Of a DNA stretch of 64,000 nt, positions 1-10,700 are shown one piece after another; within the stretch, counting starts at the first letter, position 1; each line of letters opens with the position of its first letter. Made by a program: the position numbers and the translations under genes. This DNA comes from Caenorhabditis remanei. Taxonomy: Eukaryota > Nematoda > Chromadorea > Rhabditida > Rhabditidae. The DNA lies in the NCBI RefSeq assembly GCF_010183535.1, contig NC_071330.1:558001-622000 (forward strand), given 5' to 3'. A model generated the notes under the pieces. It did not search any database, was not told the DNA's origin, and saw nothing but the letters and a program-made list of their open reading frames with translations.

Positions 1-84
1 TATGGTGGTTTTCGCTGAAAATTTTGACAATTTTCTGATTGAAATGGTCAATTTGACCATAAAATTCATCTTTTTTTTCTTCAG

Positions 85-1317
85 AATCCTCTCGTGAGTA
101 GTGACACTTGGTCCCTGACTCGAACTCCGAATGCAATCCTTCCAAATCGTCCGGGAACACCAGAAATCGCAGACGATGAAGACGTGGAGCCAGAAGACAA
201 TTCGGATATGGTCGATGCGTTGGAACAGTATTGGGGATACACTCGCAATTATATTGTAAGTTGAATTTAAAAAAAATTATATTTTTCTAGAAGCTCCGCC
301 CATTTTTTAGCAGTTTAGGGGCGGAGACAGCTATAACTTCCGCCAATTTTTTGGAAAATATGGCTGGAAAATAGGATAATACATTTTGATGATAATCCTC
401 AAAAAAAACCTTGAAAAACTATTTTCCAGCCCGAAAATGCTCAAAATTCCAAAATGGGTAGTGCTGGCTGAACGTTTGTTTTTGGGTTTGTAGGCCATGG
501 TATGTTCTTCCACGTCCATTTTAGCTAAACGGAGTGGAAGAACTTGCCGTGGCCTAGAAGCCCAAAAACAAAAAGTTCGGCCAGCACTACCCATTTCGGA
601 ACGTAGAGCATTTTGGGGCTGAAAAATCGTTTTGTTTTTTTTTTGGAGATTTTTAAAACATTTTTGCCATTTTGAGCAGTTTTTTTTCGGAATTATTCGG
701 GGTTTGTGAGTATTATGATGGAAATTTTCCCATTTTTCTAAACATTTTAACTCCAAATATATTTACAGATAACCCTAATGATTTTCCAGTCAATAAGTGT
801 CTGAAAATGATTATTTTTCACGATTTTCAGTCATGGAGTGGAAAATCGAGTTTTTTGATTGAAAATGCCTGAAAAACGAGGATTTTTCAAGATTTTTCAC
901 CTATAAATTCACATTCCTATTCTTTTTTTTTCGTTGAAAAATCAAATTTTTGGTTAAAATTGACAGAAAAAAGATGATTTTTCACTATTCAGATCTACTC
1001 CATGTCCGAAATAAAAGCGTGAAATCCGTATTTTTTGAAGTCCCCTTTAAATATGTTTCAGATTGCTTCCTTTTTCTGTTTTTCCACATTCATTTTTCCA
1101 GGCGAACCACGCGCCGAACGGAGAAGTAAAAGCGGAGAGAATGCATCGTGTCTACCGAATGTTCGGTTCGCCAACATCAGCTGGACCCAATTTGGATCAT
1201 GTCACCGCATTCCTTCAGAGAAAAGTGGCTCTCGGACTGCTGACGTGTGTCAATGGATCGTATCGAGTGGTGGAGGATAAGAAGAAGAAACCGACTGAAA
1301 CCGGGGGAACTGCCTAG
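85..1317 (+). CDS. apc-2: Anaphase-promoting complex subunit 2, C-terminal exons (gene starts before the window)
   Basis: Two exons are visible, 85-255 and 1102-1317 (TAG), joined in phase 0. The upstream part lies outside the window. The last exon encodes a short winged-helix segment with KAERMHRVYRMFG and, further on, AFLQRKVALGLL and GSYRVV. These match the C-terminal winged-helix domain of APC2/ANAPC2, whose family pattern is a leucine-rich helix, then LQRKV, then a terminal YR strand. The preceding exon ends in ALEQYWGYTRNYI, resembling the helix before that domain, and has an acidic linker. APC2 is the cullin subunit of the APC/C ubiquitin ligase; this domain helps position the RING subunit APC11 and the E2. 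The tail after the domain (EDKKKKPTETGGTA) is short and unstructured. The 846-bp intron contains an inverted repeat. Family identity is confident; the symbol follows C. elegans usage. Confidence 0.85.
400..636. repeat. Intronic inverted repeat, GGCCATGG family
   Basis: The left arm (about 400-520) and right arm (about 528-636) are reverse complements with a few mismatches, inside the apc-2 intron. Shared blocks include GGGTAGTGCTGGC near 455 against GCCAGCACTACCC near 580. The core with GGCCATGG and a GTGGCCGAAC-like block recurs in the hairpins at 9523-10111 and 10495-10900, so these look like one dispersed family. Confidence 0.75.
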
Positions 1318-1809
1318 ACGATTTCCTTCATTTTTGAATAATTTTTCATTGATTTTCTCATTTTTCTGATCTTAATCATTGTGATTGCAGGTTTTGTTTT
1401 ATATTCTTATTCCATTTTTTCTAAATCTTCTGAAATTTTGTATTTATTATTTTATTTGAAATCTATATAACAACTGCGCCCACCGCAAACTGTCGGCATC
1501 GATTTTCGCGATTTTTATCGATTTTTGCAATTTTTCAAAGATTTTTTCTTGCAAAACTTAGAATTTGATTGTTTTCATTGAGAAATGATTATAGTTGTTC
1601 GCCAAAATCTTCCGAATCGTGTTTTTCGAGTTTTTTTAGGTGAATTCTTCAATGAAAACAATCAAATTTTAAGTTTTACCAGAAAAACTCTTTGAAAAAT
1701 TGCAAAAATTGACGAAAAACGGGGAAAATCTCGCCGCCACTCTCTCGTTTTCGGTGGGGCGCATAAAAAAACAAAACAAATTCATAACTCGTAAAAACTA
1801 GAAAAGCGC
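1318..1809. other. Convergent intergenic region with an imperfect inverted repeat
   Basis: This is the gap between the apc-2 stop and the stop of the minus-strand gene. About 1476-1590 and 1645-1762 form an imperfect foldback. One arm contains CAACTGCGCCCACCGCAAAC and the other GTTTTCGGTGGGGCGCA. The same GCGCCCACCGCAAAC block occurs in the element at 2321-2780. No gene was seen here. Confidence 0.6.
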
Positions 1810-4475
1810 CTATTCCTTGAGATCAAAAATGTGTGCAAAAATGAGGCATCGCTTCTTCGACTCCACTCCAGAATTCTCGATTTTGCGTCGAACGACATGA
1901 CCGTGATGGAGATGAAGCGATTTCGAGTGGACAGTGTTCTGAAACTCAATTCTCTATAGATTATCAATAGAGCACACTTACCTTAACAAACTGCTTGCAC
2001 TTGTCAAACCACTCTTTGTACTCCCCAATCGTCCGCCTCTCCGCCATCATTTTTCGATACAAATCGAACATTTTTCGACATTTCGTTTTGGAGAAATCCA
2101 CCGATTTCTCCAAAAGTTCCAACGATTCCAATCCGGATTGTTCGAGAAGTTTCTCGGCGAGAAATGACACGTGGATTTGTGTGTTTTCGAATGATGGAAT
2201 CGGAATTTCAGACAAATCGAGAGGAATTGTGAGACGAGCGGTGGTGGTGAGATTGGAACTGCCGCAATTGGTGCATGTCTGGAACACAGAAATGGTGGAA
2301 ACGCGCTCTATTGAGAAAGTCTGGCGCGCGTTTGACGCTTTTTTTCAACTCGGAAAATCGTCGAAAAATAGTTGAGACATCCGGACATCCGGACAGACAG
2401 ATAGATAGACATACACCGTCTGGCGCACCGTTAGCGCGTTCTATTGGCCGAGCATTTATATTGCAACTGCGCCCCACCGCAAACGAGAGAGTATCGGCGG
2501 CGAGAGACGCAGAGTTTTTTGATCTATTTTGGCTATTTTTCAAAAGTTTTTTGTAAATTGTGATGAAAAATACCGAAAATAGGTCAAAATCTGTGTCGGC
2601 GTGAGAAAAAACTCTGCGTCTCTCGCCTATACTCTCTCGTTTGCGGTAGAGCGCAGTTGCAATATAAATACTTGGCTAATAGAACGCGCCAGACGGTGTA
2701 TGTCTATCTGTCTGTCCGGATTTCCAGATGTCTCAACTATTTTTCAGGTTGGGAAAAAGCGTCAAACGCGCGCCAGACACAGAAAATTTGAGAAAAACTG
2801 CATTTTCCGGTTCAAAGTTAGGAATTTTTCACTTTCACGAGACTAAAATTTTTAAAAAATGTCGGAATTTCCGGTTTCCGTTGAACGGTGGAAATGCGCT
2901 CTATTGAGAGGAATTTAAATATCTTCAAATATAGCAAGACTTCTGTTGAAAATGCGCTCCATTGCAAATTTTCCAATTACTGATGGAAATCGCAGAAATG
3001 CGACATTGAAATGTCAGTGATGCCAATAGAGCGAATTTGCATTTTTTTTTCTAAATTTGTTCGAAATAATTGCATTTAGAGCGTTCCAAGCTCTAAAACA
3101 ACCACAATTTGGAAAATAATCCAGTGAAAACGCGCTCTATTGAGAAAATAGACTTTCCGTTGATGTTAATACGCTCTATTAACAAGTTTTCCGAAATTTT
3201 TTAATTTTTGGAAAAATTGGGTTTTCAAGCGCGCTCTACTGAACTTTCATTTCGAAATTTCGTATTTTTTTGTGTCGATAGAGCGAGTTTGGATTTCAAA
3301 CTTTTTAAAAGGATTTTGAATCTGAAAATCTTTATTTTTAATGAAATTTTCGAATTCTTCTCAATAGAGCGTACTTTCCCCAACCTACCCTATCCTCCTT
3401 CTTCATTTCCACAAACAATCCATCCGAGTGATTTTGACAGATTTTTGTGAAAACCACGTATTGAAAAGCGTCTTGCGAATAGAGCGCCCAGTCGAATTTG
3501 TATGTGCTGAAAATGAGAGAGGGACTAGCTTTTTCTAGGCCACCGAGACGACTTACTGCTCGAATTCCATAGAATTGTAAATATTCGGGTTGTTGGCGGC
3601 GAATAGTGATTCCACCTCGTCGTATTTGGATTTTGGTGCTGAAAAAACGGAAATTTTTTAATTAAAATCTCAAAATTTTGAAAATCTGAGGGATGCAAGC
3701 GCGCTCTGTTGAGAAAAACTTTAAAACTATGAATTTTACGGCATTTCCAGTCAATTTACACGTAAAAGTCACAATTTTTCATCATTTTCTCAATAGAGCG
3801 CACTTGTATCTCCCTGAAATTCAAATTCGAAAATTTACCACTACTTTCCACCGATTCCAGCTCATTTTTCGCCTCCAAATACGACTTTTCCACCCAAATT
3901 CCGTGAATTTTCACCCAATTTGAGGGGTTTTCGCGGCGAGACAGTTTTTGGGATTCCAAGATTTCGAAGAATGATGGATCGCTGTCTTTTTCGGGGGATT
4001 CTGAAAAAAAATTGAATTTTTTTTCAAAAAAAAATTGAAAAATCATTTTTAGGCCACAACTTTCAGTGTTTTGCATAATTCCGTGTTCCGTACCAGTTCT
4101 TCTCCGCTTTTTCTCTTTCTCCTTCCCAGAATCCTTCGATTTTTCAGATTTTTCCGGTTTTTTCGTTGATTTTATGGATTTTTTGAAGTTTTCGGATTTT
4201 TTTCGATTTGTCTACAGTTTCCACTCTGAAAATATTGATTTTTCTATCATTTTTCAATTTAAAAAGTTCAAAATGTTACTCTTGTATCACAAAACTCCGA
4301 TCGTTAACCCAACTGCTACCAGAATTTGATTTTTGAGGTTCTGGTTGTGGGATTTCGGGCGGTTTCTCCGTATCATCGAAGAAATTATTGATCGCTTCAA
4401 TGTGGCCTAAAAATTTGACATTTTTCATGACTTTTTCTCGTGAAAAAACCCACTTTCCGCAGTAGAAACTGACAT
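1810..4475 (-). CDS. Unrecognised lysine-rich protein with a CxxC motif, eight exons
   Basis: Exons, 5' to 3' on the minus strand: 4475-4454 (ATG), 4406-4291 (end uncertain; 4309 is the alternative), 4211-4094, 4000-3839, 3638-3557, 3506-3389, 2278-1982 and 1938-1810 (stop). All junction phases agree, giving about 347 codons. The start is ATG at 4473-4475, followed by MSVSTAE and a 47-bp intron. The N-terminal part is acidic and proline-rich ([10 protein letters not shown]), then strongly basic ([18 protein letters not shown], likely a nuclear localisation signal). The C-terminal half looks folded: [19 protein letters not shown], then TCTNCGSS (one CxxC), then helical segments with many Leu, Lys and Glu. 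I do not recognise the family. It is divergent from grp-1 with about 225 bp between starts, and convergent with apc-2. The least certain junction is the second one, where both the donor and the acceptor (CTGTAG) are weak. Confidence 0.55.
2321..2780. repeat. About 460-bp foldback element in an intron of the minus-strand gene
   Basis: The outer ends TCTGGCGCGCGTTTGACGC (2321) and GCGTCAAACGCGCGCCAGA (2780 end) are perfect reverse complements. The arms continue through AAATAGTTGAGACATC, GACAGACAGATAGA, ACACCGTCTGGCGC and GCAAACGAGAGAGTAT and their complements, around a spacer near 2530-2600. The ends are themselves copies of the GCGTC..GCGCGCC motif found in many introns of this window. Confidence 0.85.
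2870..3810. repeat. Interspersed GCGCTCTATTGAG motifs, first cluster
   Basis: Short motifs close to GCGCTCTATTGAGAA (or the complement TTCTCAATAGAGCGC) recur every 40-150 bp. Examples are near 2895, 2955, 3020, 3130, 3165, 3230, 3280, 3365, 3480, 3700 and 3795. They interrupt introns and the edge of an exon of the minus-strand gene. A second cluster lies at 62590-63330. Confidence 0.8.
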
Positions 4476-4700
4476 TTCGCTCCAAAAATCCGATTTAAAA
4501 ATTATTTTGTTTTGGGGTACGGTTGACAATTGTCTGCAAACACTCCGCTGTCTCAAGTGCACACAATGCATCACATCTTACGACTTTTAAGAAAACGGGA
4601 AAGGAATAAAATCAATGAGTGATTTTTATTGGTTTTCAGCGGTTTTTCTTACTTTTTTCACTAAAATCGTTCTAAAAATCGATGAAAATTGATATTTCAG
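4476..4700. promoter_or_regulatory. Putative shared divergent promoter and unresolved first exon of grp-1
   Basis: This 225-bp stretch lies between the ATG of the minus-strand gene and the first grp-1 coding exon I could place. It must hold both promoters or at least the 5' ends. The first in-frame grp-1 methionine is missing from exon 4701-4749. The ATG near 4567 opens a short frame, but no GT donor in the right phase joins it to 4701. I see no convincing core-promoter motif. Confidence 0.35.
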
Positions 4701-7700
4701 CATCAAAAAGACGTGGGAAGCAGTAGAAGTGTCGATAAATGTCGTCACGGTATTCAGGTTTGAGAAATTTTTGGTTCTAGGCTGATTAATGATGGTTTTG
4801 AGTAGTTTCAGAACGGAATGGACTGTCGGAAACCGAGAAAATGACACTGCCAAAAGTACGGAAGAGGAAGGCACAATTGGTTGATGAAATTGAGGCTTTG
4901 AAGAATGAGGTAGGGAAAAAATATATGGAAAAAACGAATAAAAAATGGAAAAATAGTGATTTTCAAGTAGAAAAATAGAAAAATCAATAAAAAATGGTTC
5001 TGAAAATGGGAAAAATTGACGAAATTGATTTTAAAAAAAAATCGGTAAAACCACAATTTTTCATTAAATTCCAACTTTTGAGTGTCTGTCTGTGTGTCTG
5101 TAGGACAGGATGTCCAAATTTTTTAACTCCCAAAAAGAAACATTGAAAAATGTTGAATTCCTTATTAAAAAAGTGTGAAAATCTCAATTTTTCCAATGAA
5201 AAATGTCGAAAAATCGATCAAAATATCCATCTGTGTGTCCTAAAATCCGGATTTCCTCATTTTCCGAATCAAAATGACGAATTTTCTATTAAAAAAGACC
5301 AAAAAATCTCATTTTTTGTTGTGAAAACGTCACTTTTGGCCAAAAACCACAATTTATTCTTTAAAAAATCGAAAAATTTAATTTTCAACTTGAAACCATC
5401 TGTATGCGTGTCCGAAATTTCGAATTTCCGCTTTTTCCATCATTAAATTTATCAAAATCTTATTGAAAAGGTCTGAAAACCGTCACTCACCCACGAAGAC
5501 CATGATATATCCATCTGTGTGTCCATATATCCGGATTTCCTCGTTTTTTCCCGAAAGATGACGAATTTTCTATTAAAAAAGTCCAAAAATCACACTTTTC
5601 CCTCAAAAAACGCTCAAAAACTCTCAAAAGCCATGTTTTGCATAAATTAGACACATTTTGCTCCAAAAAACACCTTTTTTTCACTGAAAAAATCGAAAAA
5701 TTTAATTTTAAACTTGAAACCATCTGTATGTGTGTCCGAAAATCCGAATTTCCGCACTTTCCAGTATTAAATTTCTCGAAAACGGTTCAAAAATCATCAA
5801 AAATACCATGAAATGTCCATCTGTGTGTCCCAATATCCGGATTTCCTCTTTTACCTATCAAAATTCACTAAAAATGTCGAATTTCCTATTCAAAACGTCC
5901 AAAAATCATTATAAAAACGTCACTTTTCCTCCCAATGATTGCGAAATCAAGCACAACATTGTAGGTACGAGAAGTGGACGAAGAACTTGATCAAGTGTAT
6001 TACACGCATCCGAAATCGAAAGATTATCAGAAAATAGTTGTGAATGGACGAAAGAAATTCAATCAGGATCCATGGAAGGCGTTGGATTGGTTAGCTTCAC
6101 GGAATATCGTTGCAAAGGATCCCAATGCATTGGCACTTTGGATGAAGGCGGTGAGTTTTTCTGAGAGATTTGAAGCTGTGCGAAAAAAACTTTTTTGAAA
6201 ATTTTTGACCGAAAAAATCGAAAAATTCGAAAAAAAAATTGTCTGAAAAAATGAGTTTTTGGGAGACAAGAATCTTGAATTTGTATGAAAACTGCTGTGA
6301 TTTTTTTGGTTTAAAAAACCAATTTTCTCATTAAAAATGAGTTTTTCATCATTTTTTTACCGAAAAAAGGGCGTTTCTATGTTGAAAATTATCAGAAATA
6401 TGGATTTTTTAGAGTTTTTGAATGGAAAATGAGATTTTTATACTAGAAATGTTGCTTTATTTGCACTTTTTTTAAAAAGAAAAGCAATATTTGGTCAAAA
6501 ACTGGACGGTTAACTGAAATTCCGATTTTCGAATCAATTTTTGGCTCGCTGTAGGATTAGAAAATCGCTAGTTTTGAAAAAAATCAGATTTCAAGCGTTT
6601 TTGATGGAAAAAACAACAAGAAATGGTGATTTTAGCGTTTAAAGATCAATTTTCTCATTAAAAAATAGTTTTGAGAGAAAAAATCAGTTTTTCATCATTT
6701 TTATACTGAAAAAAAGGTGTTTCTTTGTTGAAAATTGTCATAAATCTGGATTTTGATGAGTTTTTGGACGGGAAATAACATTTTTTTGTCAATTTTTAAA
6801 AAGAAAAGCAATATTTGATCAAAAACTGGACGGTTAACTAAAATTCCGATTTTTGAATTATTTTTCGGCTCACCGAAGGATTTCCATTAGAAAAACGTTC
6901 TTTTTTAGAAAAAATCGGTTTTAAGAGTTTTTTGAATGGAAAAATGATAAAAATGGTGATTTTAGCGTTTTAAAGATCAATTTTCTCATCAAAAAATCAG
7001 TTTTGACAGGAAAAATAGGTTTTTCATCTTTCTTTTCCTGAAAAAGCGAGTTTCTATGTTGAAAATTATCGAAAATGTGGATTTTTACGAGTTTTTGGAC
7101 GGGAAATAAGATTTTTAAACTAGAAATATCGCTTTGTTTGCATTTTTTAAAAGGAGAAACAATATTTGGTCAAAAACTGTCTCACTGAAGGATTTTCATT
7201 AGAAAAACGGTAGTTTTTTGAGAAAATAATAAATTTAAGACGTTTATGGTTAGAAAATCGGGTTTTAAGCGCTTTTTGATAGAAAAATTACAAAAAGTGA
7301 TGGTTTTAGCTTTTAAAAACCGTTTTCCTCAACTAAAAATGAGTTTTGGCTAATCTAAATCTTAAAAAAATCAGTTATTTGCGATTTTGAAAAACAATTT
7401 GATAACAAAGAGTATTTTGAGAGAAAAGTATGGTTTTTCGTAGAAAAAAAATATAATTTTTATAACTTTTAACAGTGAAAAGTGAAGTTTCACAAGTTTC
7501 ATCGCAGAAAGTCGGTATTTCCATCCAAAAAGGTACTTTTTTGAGCCAAAATGCTCGAAATCGTCCACTTTTTAATAAATACAATATAATCGAAAAAAAA
7601 TTCAGTTTAGACTGATTTTTAGATGAGAAAGATGGGTTTTTGAAGCAAAAATACTATTTTTCGTCATTTTTTTCATTTAAAAAACACCTGCAACACGATT

Positions 7701-10700
7701 TTATCACAAAACTACCGTTTTTCTAATGGAAATCCTTCAGTGAGATAAAAAATTGTTCAAAAATCGGAATTTCGATTTAAATTCCAGTTTTAACCAAAAA
7801 TTGCTGATTTTATAGCTTCAAAATCTCATTTTCTGTCCAAAAACTCATGAAAATCTATATTTTTGACGCATTTCAACATAGAAACACTTTTTGTTGAAAA
7901 ATGATGAAAAACTCATGTTTCCTAGCGTTCCTAGCTAAATTCCACTATTTTCCAATGAAAACCCCGATTTCAGACTCGAAATTTCTTGTTTTCCCATCAA
8001 AATCTTATCATTTCTGGGTGAAGATCCATCAAAACTACCATTTTCCCATGAAAAATTCAAATTTTTACTTTAAATTCCCGTTTTTCCTCTCAAAAACCTC
8101 AAAATTCCCTTAAATCTTTCTTATTTCTTATCGTTTCAGGGTGAAGGTCTATCAAAAAGTGCAATCGGTGAGATTCTTGGAGACAATCGTCCATTTGCTC
8201 TCGAGACTCTCGATAAATTCACTCGAGAACATCGTCTACACGAAGTTCCGATTGTTCCCGCCCTCCGACAGTATCTTTTTTCATTCCGACTACCCGGAGA
8301 ATCTCAAAAAATCAATCGAATTCTCGAGAAATTCGCTGAAATCTATACGGAACAGAATCCATCTTATGGGACAGCGGATCAAGCACATACAGTAGCCTAT
8401 TCGTGTATTATGGTCAATACGTTGTTGCATAATCCGAATGTTAAGGATAAACCATCGTTGGAGAAGTATATCACTATGAATGAGGTTCGTTTAGAGAGTT
8501 TTGGAGCAAAAATGAGAAAAATTGGTTTAAAAAACTGTCTAAATCATGAAAAATTGCTCAAAAATAAGTAAAAATTGACAAAAAAACTGTCTAAATAATG
8601 GAAAAAGCTCAATAATGGCAAAAACCTGCCTAAATCATGAAAAATAGCCTAAAAATAGGCAAAAATTAGCAAAAAATTGTCCAAAACACGCGCGAATTGC
8701 TGTAGGGTGGACATCGGGACGCGCGGACACACAGACAGACACAGACATCAAATAATCGTCTAAAGTTGCGCAATTGTGGACATCCGAACACACAGAGAGA
8801 CGGATTCGGGCTGAAAAACTGTCAAAAACCATTTAAAAGACGACATCCGGATTCACAGACATACAGATTTGTCTGTCAGTATTTCCAAATGTCCCGATTT
8901 CTTTATTTTCTATCAAAGTGTGAAAAAAAAGGAAAAATCCGAGTTTTTGATAGAAATTGATAGAAAAGAATCCTACTGGCGCGCCTAAGACGCGTTTTTG
9001 GAAAAAACACTCATTTTCAGTCGAAAACTGCTCAAAATTTCCGTTTTCTGTAATTCTGGCGTGCCTCTGACGCGTTTTCGAAGGAACACGATTTTCGAGT
9101 CGAAAGATTGTTTCTTGCGAAGAAGAAAGGGGAGCTTTCTGGTGCGCCTTTGACGCGTTTTTAACTGATTTCAATGTGGTTTTTGACCAAAACCCTCAAA
9201 AAATCCCTTATTTTCAAATTCCAGCAACTCCTGTCAAGCGGTGCTATAACTGTCGAACAACTGACAGAAGTATACGAATCAGTGAGTCTGACACAATTCA
9301 AGATACCCGATGAGGTGACACCGACTGGAAAAGGATCAGTGAATGATATACTGTTACATGCTGAAAGAGAGGGATGGCTATTCAAACAGAGCAGTAATCC
9401 ACTATTCTCTGGTGCTCTTTCATGGAAAAAGAGATGGTAAGACATCGGAAAAATTTGACCTAGAAATCATTAATTTTCTGCAATTTTTCGTTTAATCCCA
9501 GTGAAAATCGATCAATTTTAAGCTGAAAATCAATTATTTTTGCAATTTTTCGTCTGGAAAATGTCTAGTGGCTTCAAAACCTATGTGATAGTATAGCTAA
9601 TCACGTCATGCAACAAAATTGCAATTGTGGGCGTGGCTTAAATTTGGATTACGGTAGTTTGGAAATATGATTCAAAATGTGAAGATGAATATAGATGATG
9701 ATGATACTCAAAATTCCCCCAAAAAACCCGAATTTTCAGTTCAAAAAAGTGCTTTTTGCGAGTGGTGGCCGAACTTTTTCTATTGTTGGATTTCTAGGCC
9801 AGTGTCTGTTTTTTCGAGTGGAACTTGTTTTCTGTCAGTGGCCTAGAAATCCAACAATAGAAAAAGTTCGGCCACCACTCGCAAAAAGCACTTTTTTGAA
9901 CTGAAAATTCGGGTTTTTGGAGGAATTTTTAGTATCATCATCTATATTCATCTTCACATTTTGAATCATATTTCCAAACTACCGTAATCCAAATTTAAGC
10001 CACGCCCACAATTGCAACTTTGATGTAATTAGCTATACTATCAGAAGCCACTAGACATTTTCCAGACAAAAAATTGCAAAAATAATTGATTTTCAGCATA
10101 AAAATTGCTCGATTTTCACAAGGATTACCGTAATCCCCGTTTCGACTATAAAGATACATTTTTCAGATAAAAAATTGCAGAAAATCAATGATTTCTAGCT
10201 CAAATTTTCCAAATTTTCACATTTTCTCTAATAGAACTCCCCGAATTACCGTAATCCCCAATATCAATGTTTTCCAGGTTCGTACTATCCGAGAACTGTC
10301 TGTATTATTTCGATCAGATGACAGATAAGGAACCGAAAGGGATCATCACATTGGCAAATGTGGGAATACGCAAAGTGGAGACACCCGCAAGACCCTATAT
10401 GTTTGAGGTGAGCGGGATGGAGGACATCTGGACAGACAGACAGATACTCAAAAAATGGAATTTTCAGCTCAAAAACTGCTGAAAAGGTGTATGTGGCCGA
10501 ATTTTCTTAGTTTGAGTTTCTAGGCCATGGAAAGTTAGTCCCCGATTTCAGAGTGAATTGCGGTTTGAAAACGCGTCGCAGTCACGCCAGCGACAGTTTT
10601 TTTGGGATTTTTCCGGGGTTTTCCGAGATTTTTTAAAGGATTTTCTGTTGAAAAGTGGTCACTGTTGGTGGTGGCCGAACTTTTCTAGCTTGGATTTTTA

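Noticed and set aside
3534..3556. Stop codon (CAG TAA) as the end of a separate gene on the minus strand
   Set aside because: The TAA lies in a good donor (CA|GTAAGT), and the exon at 3389-3506 joins in the right phase and leads on to the CxxC exon.
4626..5074. Minus-strand frames rich in Phe, Leu and Ile opposite the first grp-1 exons
   Set aside because: They mirror AT-rich intron sequence and overlap grp-1 coding exons supported by coiled-coil similarity.
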